A stretch of 64,000 nucleotides of DNA, taken from Aphelidium insulamus. Its lineage: Eukaryota > Aphelidiomycota > Aphelidea > Aphelidiaceae. Every line of letters starts with the position of its first letter. The stretch's first letter is position 1. Below are positions 32,945 to 43,730 of the stretch, piece by piece. The stretch is taken from contig JAZDSV010000049.1 of assembly GCA_036784855.1 (NCBI GenBank), forward strand, positions 1 to 64,000, written 5' to 3'. The position numbers and the translations under genes were made by a program. The notes under the pieces were generated by a model. It was not told where the DNA came from, made no database searches, and saw nothing but the letters and a program-made list of their open reading frames with translations.

Positions 32945-34486
32945 ATGAACAGCCGCCACGCACAGCTCACGCGGCAAATTAATCTGTCGATGATGATGAT
33001 GTTGGCCGCCATTCTGTATGGTTCCGTATATGCTGTGCCGGTCGCAGGAGCACCGTTTGAAGCGGTGCCCACGGTTCCTGCCAGTGCCATATCGTCGCCT
33101 CGATTGCATAAAGATGATGGTACTGGTGGTGATGGAACTTTGCCGCAGTCTGACCCGGCATTCTCAACACGCTCCGCATCGACGGCGTATCAGAAGCGTA
33201 TCGCCGGTCTGGACGCGTTTCGCCGCATATGGGTGGCGGAAAGTCTGCCGCAGAGGCCACTCTTGTCACCGACATCCCAGCTGGCATCAACGACATCCAC
33301 ATCCACTCCCGCGCCGCTGTCACCCATGCACGGATCGCCCAGCATTGCACACGCGGTGTTGTGGTGGCGCCTCATGGCGGGCGCGGTGAAGCTGCTGCGA
33401 TCTCCATTTGCCTGTGGGCCGGCGGTGGTGGCGGATCTGGCGCAAGATTTCCCTCGTCATACCAGAGCCAGATCGGCCGCCCTCTTCGGACACGGATCCA
33501 ATGGAGGTGGTGGGCGTGATGGACGTGTGGTGTCCAGGCGGAGGGGCGGCCGGCCCGATGCAGATGACGCGGTGCAGCTGGATCACCCGTCGGGCCAACT
33601 GGCAGCGGTGATGGCTGCCGTGGCACATGCGCGGCCAGAACGTCTGCGCCAAATCATGGCACCGGTTTCGGCCACTGCCGATGACGGCGACGGTGATGAT
33701 CAGTGGTACACGGTGCGGCTGTCACGACCGCTGGGGCCGTGCACCGACAAGGCCACCGCATTCCATACGGACATTGTGACAGTGGATGGCCGGGTGCCTG
33801 CGCCGCTGGTCAATGTGCCGCGCATACTGTTGTCGCGGCGCCATCTTGGTGTGCGGCACAGCCACGACACTGACATAGACACCGACTCGCGAACCGTTAT
33901 CCTGTGGCCACACGTGCTGGCCAAGGCGCTGGTGCAGTGGCTGCAGCAGACGGACTACTATGCCGGCCACCTGAATGCCGCGTGCTATGCCATACTGCGC
34001 GGCCACGCCGTGCCCCGCTTCGCCACCGGCTACGCCAAACTGGGGCCGGCTGTCCCGGCACACTTTTACATGTCGGTCCTGCTGGGTACGCCCGCGGTGG
34101 CCATCAAGGTGTCGCGGCTGACGCGGCTAGAGTGTGAACAGTTTGCCCGGCTGGCCCGGCGCCATCCCATAGTGGCCACCACGCGTCTCACATGGCGCAC
34201 CAGTGGGGTGGCGTACCTGTTGCGCCGCGGCTCCTCACTGCTGGACGGGCGCACCTACACCGTGATGAATGCTGTCAAGAAGAACAAGGACAGCAAGGAC
34301 ATTGACGAGATACAGTTGCAGAGCGCGACGGATGAGCCGCGATGGCCACTGATTGCTCCGCGCATTAGGCGTGTCCTCGTGCCTGTCACCGAGTTCATGG
34401 ACGAGTTCTCCACGCTGTTTGTGGAGCGCCGTGTGGCTGTCCGGGTGCTGGGAGAGCGGGTGCTGGATGCCGTGAGCATTAAATAA
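32945..34486 (+). CDS. secreted protein with degenerate calpain-like (C2) core
   Basis: Intronless. The ATG at 32945 gives 513 residues with a leader (LSMMMMLAAILYGSVYAVPVA); an upstream in-frame ATG at 32843 would bury it, and a TATATATTAAG element lies just before 32945. A proline/serine/threonine-rich segment is followed by about 330 structured residues. The block VTVDGRVPAPLVN ... VILWPHVLAKALVQWLQQ recalls the calpain pattern V-x-V-D-D-x-L-P ... L-W-x-x-L-L-E-K-A-Y-A-K. The expected Gln...GDCWF block with the catalytic Cys is not visible (nearest is SIAHAVLWWRLMAG), so if the relation is right it would be a non-catalytic homologue. This assignment is by eye and weak. Function unknown. 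Confidence 0.6.
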   Translation: MNSRHAQLTRQINLSMMMMLAAILYGSVYAVPVAGAPFEAVPTVPASAISSPRLHKDDGTGGDGTLPQSDPAFSTRSASTAYQKRIAGLDAFRRIWVAESLPQRPLLSPTSQLASTTSTSTPAPLSPMHGSPSIAHAVLWWRLMAGAVKLLRSPFACGPAVVADLAQDFPRHTRARSAALFGHGSNGGGGRDGRVVSRRRGGRPDADDAVQLDHPSGQLAAVMAAVAHARPERLRQIMAPVSATADDGDGDDQWYTVRLSRPLGPCTDKATAFHTDIVTVDGRVPAPLVNVPRILLSRRHLGVRHSHDTDIDTDSRTVILWPHVLAKALVQWLQQTDYYAGHLNAACYAILRGHAVPRFATGYAKLGPAVPAHFYMSVLLGTPAVAIKVSRLTRLECEQFARLARRHPIVATTRLTWRTSGVAYLLRRGSSLLDGRTYTVMNAVKKNKDSKDIDEIQLQSATDEPRWPLIAPRIRRVLVPVTEFMDEFSTLFVERRVAVRVLGERVLDAVSIK

Positions 34487-34559
34487 TATAGCATAGATAT
34501 TTTTAGCATTAATGGATGCATATTCTGTCAAGTTTTATTGTGTCAAGGTGTATTTACAG

Positions 34560-34588
34560 TGTTGTTGTTGTTGTTGTTGTTGTTGTTG
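34560..34588 (+). repeat. (GTT)n microsatellite
   Basis: About nine to ten copies of GTT/TTG in the 3' flank of the preceding gene. Confidence 0.85.
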
Positions 34589-34681
34589 AATGTACTATTT
34601 ACATATTTTGTAGCCTTGATTCACACAATAATTCAATCAATTGATTCACACCGTGTGACTCTTTTTAAGCATCAGTTAGGT

Positions 34682-35033
34682 ATTTATTAATTTTGAATCG
34701 TCATCATACTAGTCAAAAGCCGGGGTCCACTCCACAGTCACCATCAGCTTGGAAGAGCCGAAAGTGCCGTGAAATAGGTGAACATTGAGATAGTAGACAG
34801 CAACACAGGAATCAGAAAGCATAGTATGAGCTCCAATCTCGTCGGGTAAAAAAACAGCTCACACTGTTTGGTTTTTGTTGAATAAGCCCGGCATTCCCAT
34901 CCTTGTGAGAGATAAGTCTGCATTGAGAAATTTTGGGATTGCTCCCAGGTGCTCTTCCTTTTCCTTGTGTTACCGGTGTGAAAGCCGCAATCAGCAGTGA
35001 TAGCAGGAGCATTGCTGCGGTGAAAACTGGCAT
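34682..35033 (-). pseudogene. secreted-protein gene, broken copy 1 (inverted relative to copy 2 at 43.5 kb)
   Basis: The ATG at 35033 begins a clear signal peptide (MPVFTAAMLLLSLLIAAFTP). A CCG/GTAACA donor and a TCTCACAAG acceptor near 34902 would remove about 70 nt and join in phase 0 to DGNAGLIQQKPNSVSC. The downstream part (LNVHLFHGTFG ... LMVTVEWTPAFD) is open in another frame, one base apart, so the gene is interrupted. Bases 34682-34909 match 43502-43730 in reverse complement at roughly 90% or better by eye. The mature sequence, C-x3-YYLNVHLF ... F/S-K-L-M-V-T-V, may be a diverged secreted module. Confidence 0.6.
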
Positions 35034-35266
35034 TGAATCGAGTCGAACAAGCAGGTATTGACTCACAAGCCCACTAGCCGCTTGTGGCCGGACTGTTTCC
35101 CTGCCTTGTGCTGAGGTGGCTGCAGGGCCAGCGGGCCCTGGTGTTGAACGTTGCTTCAGGGGTTGCTGTATCGTTTTTCTTGGCGTCTCTTTCGTCAGTG
35201 TCAAAACGTTGCTTTGAAATCACGACTCTTTGTGACTCTTTGCTTACACGTCTCTGCCTTGTATCC

Positions 35267-35316
35267 ACACACACACATACACACACACACACACACATAC
35301 ACACACACACACACAC
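35267..35316 (+). repeat. (CA)n microsatellite in the TBCA 5' flank
   Basis: About 23 CA units with two CATACA interruptions, ending three bases before the TBCA start codon. It therefore forms most of the 5' leader of that mRNA. Confidence 0.9.
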
Positions 35317-35318
35317 GT

Positions 35319-35763
35319 ATGATCGCCTCTGCCGCGCAGCCCTCCGCCCACACAGGCGCCACTACTGGCACCGCCACGGCCACCGCCAAGCAGCTCAAGA
35401 TAAAGACTGGTACTGTCATGCGGTGAGGGCTAGCATACATCTATGCACATAGACTAATACAATTGCCACAGCTTCTACAAGGACCTGCAGGCCTACACCG
35501 CGGAGGAGACCAAACAGCGTCAAAAGGTGGAAGAGATGCGCGCCCTCCCCGACAAGTATGACGAGTATGATGTGCGCAAGCAGCTGGAAGTGCTCGCCGA
35601 GACGGAGCAAATCATTCCCGACACGCGCAAACGTCTCCACCAGTCGTACAAGGAGCTGGCGGACATGGTGGCCGCCATGTCCGCCCCCGGGCAGGAGGAT
35701 CCGTCGGCGCTGCCAGAGTTTGTGGCCGCCCAGAAGCTGCTCGGTGATATTGAGCTGCCTTGA
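35319..35763 (+). CDS. TBCA: tubulin-binding cofactor A
   Basis: Exons 35319-35422 and 35472-35763 join in phase 2 into 131 residues. TBCA captures beta-tubulin released from the chaperonin and feeds it into heterodimer assembly. The family features are a start of the form K-Q-L-K-I-K-T-G-x-V-x-R, then a three-helix bundle rich in charge: EETKQRQKVEEMRA, YDVRKQLEVLAETEQIIPDT and RLHQSYKELADMVAAM. The N-terminal 20 residues are an A/T-rich extension not usual in the family. The start codon is the first ATG after the CA repeat. Confidence 0.92.
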
Positions 35764-35807
35764 GTAGGTCCTACTTGATAATACACTGGCGATTGTAAAT
35801 ACTGGCT

Positions 35808-36070
35808 GGTTCGTAAAGTTCTCCCGTGGCTTTATGCGTCTATAGAGACCATAAACGCCATATATGTATAACATCTAAAGTGAATGGTGTATGCATTGTA
35901 GATGTGGGACCGCGGTAACAGATCAGTCAGAGCACCACCGGTTCGTAAAGTTCTCCCGTGGCTTTATGCGTCTATAGAGACCATAAACGCCATATATGTA
36001 TAACATCTAAAGTGAATGGTGTATGCATTGTAGATGTGTGACCGCGGTAACAGATCAGTCAGAGCACCAC
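35808..36070. repeat. 132-bp tandem duplication spanning the pseudokinase stop codon
   Basis: Two adjacent 132-bp copies (35808-35939 and 35940-36070) differ at only one or two positions (GTGGGACC versus GTGTGACC). The second copy contains the last three codons and stop of the kelch-pseudokinase gene plus its 3' UTR; the first is a non-coding duplicate. The near identity indicates a recent event. Confidence 0.93.
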
Positions 36071-38698
36071 GGCATTGTTCAGCAGCTCCGCGGCAATGGC
36101 ACCGACGGCATAAGTGTCCAGCCGTGCAGCACTGTCCAGTCTAGTTGTAGGCCCCAGGACATAGTTGAGAGCCGCGACTTCCGGGGCCAGATAGTGCGAT
36201 GCCTTGACCCGCACCCCGTCCGCCGGTGCCAACAGCCGCCCATTGGACAGGAACACGGCCGCACGTGCAAAGTTGGTCAGCACGCAGGCAAACTGTCCCG
36301 AAGTGGCATCCATGTGCACATTCACATTGTCGGGATGGATGTTGCAGTGGGCCACGCAATTCCGGTGCAGCACCTCGACCCCGCGTCCCAAGTCCAGCAG
36401 GAATTTCAGCCGCAGCGCCTTGGTGGTGACATGGTGGCCGCGCAGCCACGCCAGCAGCGATTCGTGCGAGTTGTACGAGAGCACCATCGCCATAGGCAGC
36501 TGGGACCAGCCCAGAAGGCGCTGCAGATAAGGCGAGTTCTGTCGCCGCACCACGTTCATCACGCACAGCTCGTGCTCGAACGCCTCCTCGGCTAGTTGCA
36601 CGGCCTTCTTGCTCTGCTCCGACTTTTTCAGCTTAACCAGCAGCGCGCTCCCGTACTCGAGCACCGTGGACTTTTGCGCTGTGCCGGCGTGCAGCTCATC
36701 CCCGTTGCCGTCCTTGTGCAGACACTCCATCAGCCGGACATCGTGTCCCACCGAGATCAACAGTGCTTGCGGCGGTTTGTCGTAGCCATTAAAGTCCGGC
36801 AACAGGCGCAGCGGGTCCAGCTTCTTGCTGTTTTTGCTGCTGCTGCTGCTGCCGCTGGTGGCGGCCGAATTGATGGACATTGGTTTCGTGAGGGTTTGCA
36901 GGGGCACCGCGGTCCTGGGTGGTGACAGCAGTGGTCGCTGTTTGCGGCGCGGGGCCGGGTGTTTCCGGTTGTACACCAGCAGCGCCACGGTCAGCACGAG
37001 CAGTAGGGCGGCCACGGCGCCGGCGGCAATTGCAATGACTGGCGTCAGGCGTTTGGCCGCAGTCGATGCGGCAACGGCGCCGCTTCCAGCCACCACTCCG
37101 GTGGAACTTGGTTGCACAGGTGACTCGGCACCTGAACTGGCAGTGTCTGGTGAAGGGGATGATGTCGCATAATTTGTCGATGCCACACCGACACCCACAT
37201 CAACGGACGTCATTGTCACTTCTGTCACCGTGGATGACTTGGTGGTGGGCGGGCGGGTGTAGTTGGACGAGACGTTAAAGTCCATGCGCCACAGGTCGCA
37301 CAAGTAATTGGAGTTGACAAAGCCGCCATGCACCAGCACCGACGTTCGGTTGAACAAACTCACCGATCCCATCTGACGCCTGCCCGTGGGGTACGTGGTG
37401 CCGTTGCTGACACCCAGTGAGCCGTAGTTTCCGTTGGTCTGGTTGCCGGCAATCCAGGCCCACTGGTTGATGTCCGTGTCAAACAGCCACACCTCGTTGA
37501 TGTCGGTCACCCCAGCCTTGGATGCCGTGTAGCCGAACCCCCCAAATGACACCAAGTACCGTGAATTGTACAGCGGTTGCAGGATCATGCTCTCCCGAGA
37601 GCCGGGCGTATTCGTAGGATCGAAAACGGCCGAGGCAAGTTTGTGCGATGAATCCTGCACTGAATTGCCCGATAGCCACTGCCACATGTCCGTGTCAAAG
37701 TTGTAGGACCACACAATGTTTGTGAGCACTACATGGATATAAGCATTATCGCACACCTGATAATATGTGACTGACCGTTGGTGCTAGTGCCGCCAAACAA
37801 GTACAGCCGGCCCCGCGGACTGAAGGCCATGCCGGTTCGAACGCGGCCACCAGGCACATTCAGCGCATTTTCCATTCCCTTTGCGGTGGCGTATGTGTTG
37901 TACAGACCAACTGCATTATTGCTGCCCCACACCCAAGTCCACGCACCGCTGGCAATATTGAATGACCACAAATCGTTCATTTCACCTAAATTTGGCATAT
38001 TAGTACCAGTTTAATCATGATGCGGCACGCCGCGAACAGGCACCGAACCCGACAAACCGCCCCCGAGCCACGCCCAGAGCCCCGATGTCACATTATACCG
38101 CCACATATCATTATAGAGTACTGCGAGTTGATGTAACTATTACGCAGTCAGGCAAGCCAATATACATATACGTACGCGAGATGTTGTAGGTGCCACCAAA
38201 CATGTACAGATTGTTGTCCACTCTGCTGATCAGACAGCCGGGGAACCGCATTGTTCCCGGGAACACTGACGCGTCATCCACGCCCACGCCTAGTGTGCCG
38301 TACGCGGGGAAATCACCGGGGTTCTCGGGTAATCTGGTCCACTCCGTGGTGGCCAGATTGTAGCGCCAAAAGTCTTTGAACGATACAACGGTGGGAGCTG
38401 CGCGTCAATTGCAGTCAGTCAGATCTGCGTACACAATGTAATCTGAAGACTGACCCGATGCGTAGCCATAGCCGCCATAGATGTAGAGCTGGTAGTTGCT
38501 GTTGGACGCGGTGGTGGCGGCGCACTGACCGCTTCTGCCAGCGGGAAACACTGTCACTGCCGGCACACCCACAGCCGTGGCCACATTACGAACATTGAGC
38601 GTGCTGTTGCCCGATATCCACGTGTAGCTAGCTCCGTAGTACTGTGTGGCCACCGATGACACGCAAAGCAGCCACAGTCCAACTGCCGCTATAATCAT
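36059..38698 (-). CDS. kelch-repeat receptor with transmembrane segment and truncated pseudokinase domain (paralogue A)
   Basis: The start ATG at 38698 gives a signal peptide (MIIAAVGLWLLCVSSVA) and mature QYYGASYTWISGN. About five kelch-type blades follow over five exons, for example NDMWRYNVTSGLWAWLGGG, NDLWSFNIASGAWTWVWGS and RGRLYLFGGTSTNG. After an S/T-rich stalk there is one membrane span, TPVIAIAAGAVAALLLVLTV, then a basic stop. The cytoplasmic part has kinase-fold marks: ALLVKLKKSEQ (ATP-site Lys), the C-helix region EEAFEHELCV, LLGWSQLPMAMVL, and SHYLAPEVAAL (APE). The catalytic loop reads HCNIHPDNV instead of HRDxxxxN, and the DFG position reads TNFA, so both catalytic Asp are absent. 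The domain stops at RLDTYAVGAIAAELL, about helix F, without the last third of a kinase. A pseudokinase receptor; ligand unknown. Confidence 0.88.
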
Positions 38699-39242
38699 TA
38701 CGCGAGATCGATTTTTCTCCCACCCATCGCCGCAGAGTTCCATCCGTAGCCATGACAATCTTTCGTCATGGCCATCATGGTGTAGTGTATTAAGAATTAC
38801 GACAGAAATCGACAACCTTTAGTACTCAATGTTTTAAGAATCCGTACAGACTTTTACATCGACGACAACGAGATTTTCTCGCAAGTGATGGCCGACGCGT
38901 GATGCTCGAAAGCGAGCAATTCGGATACCATAAATGTTTCCTTCTGTCAATTAATTGAGATAGCCGGAGCCTAATACTTTCTTACGCACAGGGTATGATA
39001 TGCCGTATTGTCGTTCAGCCAATAGGGTCAGTATGCGAAGCAGAACACAATAAGGCGGAAAGCTTCAAGCAAACTCCAATTGTTGCTTGATAACAGAGAT
39101 AATAACTGCTTGAAAACATTTATGGGTGTCGAATACAGGATACGGTGCTACAGGTGGCCTGAAACTATATTACAAACCGGACCGAAGCTGATGTGAATTA
39201 TCAGATAAAGTCTGCCACATGTACTGAGAAGTGCAAATGTAT
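38699..39242. other. intergenic spacer between the two kelch-pseudokinase genes
   Basis: AT-rich, no coding sequence seen. It holds the promoter of paralogue A and the 3' flank of paralogue B; a CAGCCAATAGG motif lies at about 39016. Confidence 0.4.
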
Positions 39243-41928
39243 TTAATTGATTGAGTTATAGAGAAGTTCACCGCACACGACACCCATAGAGTACACATCG
39301 AGTTGCGCGGCATCGGTAAACCGGTGAGCAAAACCGTCTAATTCATACCGGCATGCCACCAGCTCCGGTGCCGCGTAGTGTGACGCTCGGATACGCACGC
39401 CATCATGCGGTGCAAACAGTCGGCCATTGCGCAGAAACACGGCGGCACGCGAGAAATTAGCCAGCACACACCGAAACCGGCCATCCGGGTCCACGCCGAC
39501 CTCGATGTTGGGCGGACTAATGTTGCAGTGCGCCACCAGCATGCCGTGAAGCGCCTGCAGTGCTCGACAAATATCCAGCAGGAACATCAGTCGTAGCCCC
39601 TTTGTAACCACGTGATGGCCGTGCAGCCACTCGTGCAGCGTCTCATGCGTGTTGTGCTCCAGTACTATGGCCAGCGACAGCGGAGACCAGCCCAGCAGGC
39701 GTTGCAGTCCCGGCGGCGCATTTCCCTCGAAAAACATGTTTAGCACACAGAGCTCGTGCTCAAATGCATCTTGGGCTTTCTTGCCCTGCTTCTTCAGCTT
39801 AACCGCCACAGTGCGGCCGGGTTGGAGCACCGTTGACTGGCGCACATTGGCCAGATGTATCTCATCGTCTTTGCTGTCTGCCGTCAGTTTCTCCAACAAT
39901 TCCACATCGCGTCCAACAGTGATCACGAAATCTTTCGGAGGCATTTCGTAGCCGTTGAATGTGTGCAGCACACGCAGTGGATCCAGCTGCTTCTTGATGG
40001 GCGAGTAGAGAGACTTGCCTCTCCTTTGTCTCGCCACCAGCTTTGCCGTAGATCGATGTCGTTTGACTCTGTACCTTCTGGCGTACAGGAACAAAGCCAA
40101 AGCAAACAAGAATATCAGTATGGCCGCCGCTCCCGCCGCAATGACAATCGGCAGATTGTTTGTCTTGATAGACGATATTTGGCTGGCTACTGTATTGTCC
40201 CTATCCGGTGACTCACTTACCAGACTTGACTCTGCATCCACTGCTATCGTGGACGACGGAAAAGTTGATATATGGACGCTGTCGGCTTGCGTGGATGAAG
40301 CAAGAGCTATGCTTATCGATGTTGAGCTATGTGTAGCTGGCGGCGAGTACACCGGCGGGGCCTGGGTGGAAACGTTGACGCCGAAATTGAAGTCAATTCG
40401 CCACAAGTCACACAAATACGTAGACCCTTTCGAGAAGCCGCCATACAAGAGATACGATGTGTCGTACGCCAGCGCTGACATGCTGTGCTGCCGCCTTGCA
40501 GTCGGGAAACTGGCGGCAGTGGGTACTCCGAGGATGTCAAAGTAGCCATTCGTCTGATTACCGCTCAGCCATGCCCACTGGTTCAACTCGGTGTCGAACA
40601 GCCAGAACTCGTTAATATTTGTCGCAGGTGTCACGTCAGGCACCCCGTTCCCACCAAATGACATGATGTACTTTGTGTCGCGTACCGGCTGGAATGACAT
40701 GGCTTCTCGTGTCCCTGGCAAGTTCAGCGGATCAAACACGTTGGATCCAAGTCGGCGCGATGTGACCTGACTGGTGCTGCCAAACAGCCACGTCCACAAC
40801 CCGGTGTCGAAGCTGTACGACCACATATAGTTGCTCAGTGCTGCGGGCATTCTCATGTAGAAGTTTTATGGAATGGCATACACATAATATACACACCGTT
40901 GGAACTTGTCCCGCCAAATAGATAGAGCTGTCCAGCCTTGCCGAATGCCAGTCCGGCACGCACGCGACCACCAGGCACATTCAGCGCACTGGGAACGCCC
41001 TTGACTCCAGAGACGGCACTCGGGACATTAATTGCATTGTTATCGCCGTAAAGCCACGTCCACTGCCGCGTCCACACACTGTACGACCACATATCGCCCA
41101 TCTCGCCTGGATAATGTTACAGTAGAGCACCGAATGTTTACACAATCTCTGACCAGTGTTGCTGCCATCAGCCAGATCACCCAGGCCGCCCATGATTATT
41201 ATGTCCGCCGTGGTTGGCCGCTCCGCCACGGCGCACACACGGCGCTTGTTGGGATAAATATCTGGTGCTGGCATGCCCTTGACCGGGGTGGAACGGGACG
41301 CGCCACCGCCCAACCACGCCCACATGGCCGTCACAGGATTGTAGCGCCACATGTCATTCAAGTTGGCTGTTACAAGGACAGTCAGATACACACACACACA
41401 CACACACACACAGTGACACTCACCAGTCAGATTGTGCATCCCGCCAAACATGTACAAATTGTTGTCGGCACTGCTCATGACACAGGCGGCCGAACAGACG
41501 GCGCCAGGAAACGCCGAAGGAGACTCGACGCCCAGCTGTCCGTACGCCGAGTAGTCATCGGAGGACTCTGGCAACCGCGTCCACTCTGCCGTGGTCACGT
41601 TATAGCGCCAAAAGTCTCGCAGAGGAATCAACAAGCCGCCTAAATGTTGACGCTGTTATGTATGTATGCAAGATCATCACGGCGTACTGTCCACGTAGCC
41701 CAAGCCGCCGTACAGGAACAGCACGTAATTGTTGTCCACGTGCAGTGTGGCCGCGCACGGAACACTGCGACCCGATGGGAACACGCTGACACTGGGCACG
41801 CCGAGTGGACTGGGCAGACTGCGTAAATTGGCAGACGAGTTGCCCGATATCCACGTATAGCTCGCCCCATAATATTGTTGGCCGTGTACTGTGCGTAGTA
41901 GCAGAAGTAGGAGTGGCAGCACTGCCAT
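39243..41928 (-). CDS. kelch-repeat receptor with transmembrane segment and truncated pseudokinase domain (paralogue B)
   Basis: Tandem paralogue of the preceding gene with the same exon plan. Signal peptide MAVLPLLLLLLRTVHG, mature QQYYGASYTWISGNS; kelch blades such as RDFWRYNVTTAEWTRLPES, NDMWRYNPVTAMWAWLGGG, WSYSVWTRQWTWLYGD and WSYSFDTGLWTWLFGS. The membrane span is PIVIAAGAAAILIFLFALAL. The pseudokinase shows VAVKLKKQGKK, LLGWSPLSLAIVLEH, HCNISPPNIEV in place of the catalytic loop, LANFSRAAVF in place of DFG, and SHYAAPELVACRY. It ends at LDVYSMGVVCGELL. The same two catalytic Asp are missing and truncation is at the same point, so the loss predates the duplication. A (CA)n tract lies in the intron near 41390. 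Its ATG is 77 nt downstream of the guanylyltransferase stop, on the same strand. Confidence 0.88.
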
Positions 41929-42004
41929 TCCGGAGTTGTGACAATAAGTATAGTATAAACGCGGAGTATGTAGTTGACGAATAACCTTGACAACGAGACT
42001 ATAT

Positions 42005-43403
42005 CTATTTTTTGGTTGCAGCCTGCGCGTCCCGCTGCTTCCACCTGCTGCGCAACTCTGCCAAATACTCGGCACTGCTCAACTGGATGTTAATGGCGTG
42101 GTATTCAACAGTCATACACGATGTACGCCAATACAGCACACATAACACAACATACTACCGATACACACATTAAATAAAACGCACCGCATCCAACTCCACA
42201 CCCTGCTCAATGCTCTCCATGATGCGCGGCACCACGCGGCAGTGGTTCGGCGTGGACTTGTCATCGCGGAACCGCATGAAGCGCCACTTGCCGGGCCAGC
42301 CGGGGTCGAAGCGACACTCGGCAATGCGGTTGTGCGGCGGATTGCGCTGCCAGTCGCGTTCCATGTCGGCAGACTCCAGCTGTCGCAGCTCGGCAAACTC
42401 GATGTCCACGCCGCGGTCACCCTCGATCATCAGCATGTAGGCCGGCCGCGCACCTTCAGGTCTCCGTCGACATTGTATCTGCAGTGTAGAGTTATAGAAG
42501 AGGTAAGCGCAGACGATAGTGACCCACCCTAAAGTCAATGGAGTTTTGGTCGGCGGGCTTCCACTTGAGCATGGTATCACAGGTGCCAAACTTGTACGGG
42601 GCATTGACGGCGGTGAAGAGCAGACCGTCATTGCCGTGCCGCAATTGTGGCAGCGAGTCCACTATGCGCTGCAGGCCGTAGCTGCTGTCCGTGTGCTTCA
42701 TCTCGATTGTGAATGGCGGCGATGCCGCGGCACTGCTGCCTTGTCCCGCTTTCCAGCCGTGCCGCTTCATCCGCTCCCGATACGGTTTGACCACGTGTTC
42801 CAGCAGCCGGCCCAGCCGAGAAGTCAGCGACTTGTGCGTAATATCCTCGCCCTGGTCGCACAGCAAGTCGAATGCCAAAAACCGCGCCACAGTTCCAGTG
42901 CTAGCACCGCCATTAGTGGCGCCATCACTCGCAGTGGGAGACACAGTGTCCAGCACAAGCTCCCCGTCCAGCAGCGTGTTGTCCAGCGGCCGTTGCAGCG
43001 AGTGGGTCGCCTGCGGGAAGAAGAAGGGCCGCACGTAGTGAAAGTTGTTGCGACGGTCAATGAGGAATGTGCGCTGCTCCATGGCTGCTGCCGGTTGCTG
43101 CTGCTGCGAGCTGCCTGTCATCACCCCCGGTATCACCCCCGGCGGCGGCCCCGTCGGCACCATCACAATGAGCATGAGGTAGCGCGTGCCGTCGCTCTTC
43201 TCGCTGACGAAATAGTGCTCGTGGCGCAGCGTGTCCATGTGCTGCCGTACAAAGCTGATGGGCTGTGCTCCAGGGAAGCGGTTACCGCGTGGCATGCGTG
43301 GCAGTAGAGTGCGCATACGCTCCCGCAGCTCTTCCACCACTTCGGGCGGGACCGGTACGGCTCCCGGGGGCTCGTTGGCGGCCGTGTGGCTGTGGCTGCT
43401 CAT
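42005..43403 (-). CDS. mRNA guanylyltransferase (capping enzyme)
   Basis: Adds GMP to the 5' diphosphate end of nascent mRNA in the nucleus. Nucleotidyltransferase motifs are in order: motif I EKSDGTR with the lysine that carries GMP, FLIDRRNNFHYV (III), DNTLLDGELVLD (IIIa), FLAFDLLCDQGED (IV region), NDGLLFTAVNAPYKFG (IV), and MLKWKPADQNSIDF (V). The OB-fold follows across a 52-nt intron near 42531-42482: CRFDPGWPGKWRFMRFRDDK with the motif VI-like end. A last exon (from about 42090) gives AEYLAELRSRWKQRD and the stop at 42005. No triphosphatase domain is fused, as in fungi and unlike metazoa. N terminus short and proline-rich; about 430 residues. Confidence 0.92.
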
Positions 43404-43501
43404 TGCCTAAACAATTATCAATCAATTAGTGCGCCCCTTTCACCAATCAACCATCTGGCGAATAGGAGACAAATGGTCCGCAATGGACAAATGGTTTCCC
43501 T

Positions 43502-43730
43502 GTCTCACAAGGATGGGAATGCCGGGCTTATTCAACAAAAACCAAACAGTGCGAGCTGTTCTTTATCCGACGAGATTGGAGCGCATACTATGCTTTCTGA
43601 TTCCTGTATTGCTGCCTACTATCTCAATGTTCACCTATTTCACGGCACTTTCGGCCCTTTCAAACTGATGGTGACTGTGTAGTGGACCCCGACCTTTGAC
43701 TAGTATGATGACGGTTCAAAATTAATAAAT
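43502..43730 (+). pseudogene. secreted-protein gene, truncated copy 2 (second exon only)
   Basis: Reverse-complement match to 34682-34909. It begins at the TCTCACAAG splice-acceptor-like boundary and encodes DGNAGLIQQKPNSASC, then DEIGAHTMLSDSC and LNVHLFHGTFGPFKLMVTV to a TAG, where copy 1 has GAG (VEWTP). There is no signal-peptide exon upstream; the guanylyltransferase promoter occupies that place. A dead fragment. It ends with an AATTAATAAAT polyadenylation-like sequence shared with copy 1. Confidence 0.65.

Noticed and set aside
35808-36070. CRISPR-like or satellite array
   Set aside because: Only two contiguous copies with no spacers; it is a simple tandem duplication.
42519-43307. 262-codon plus-strand open frame
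   Set aside because: Antisense of the guanylyltransferase, which carries all its catalytic motifs on the minus strand.
34682-43730. The inverted 228-bp pair as a MITE or solo terminal repeat
   Set aside because: No terminal inverted repeats within each unit and no target duplication seen; similarity begins at a splice-acceptor boundary and is protein coding, so a gene-copy origin fits better.
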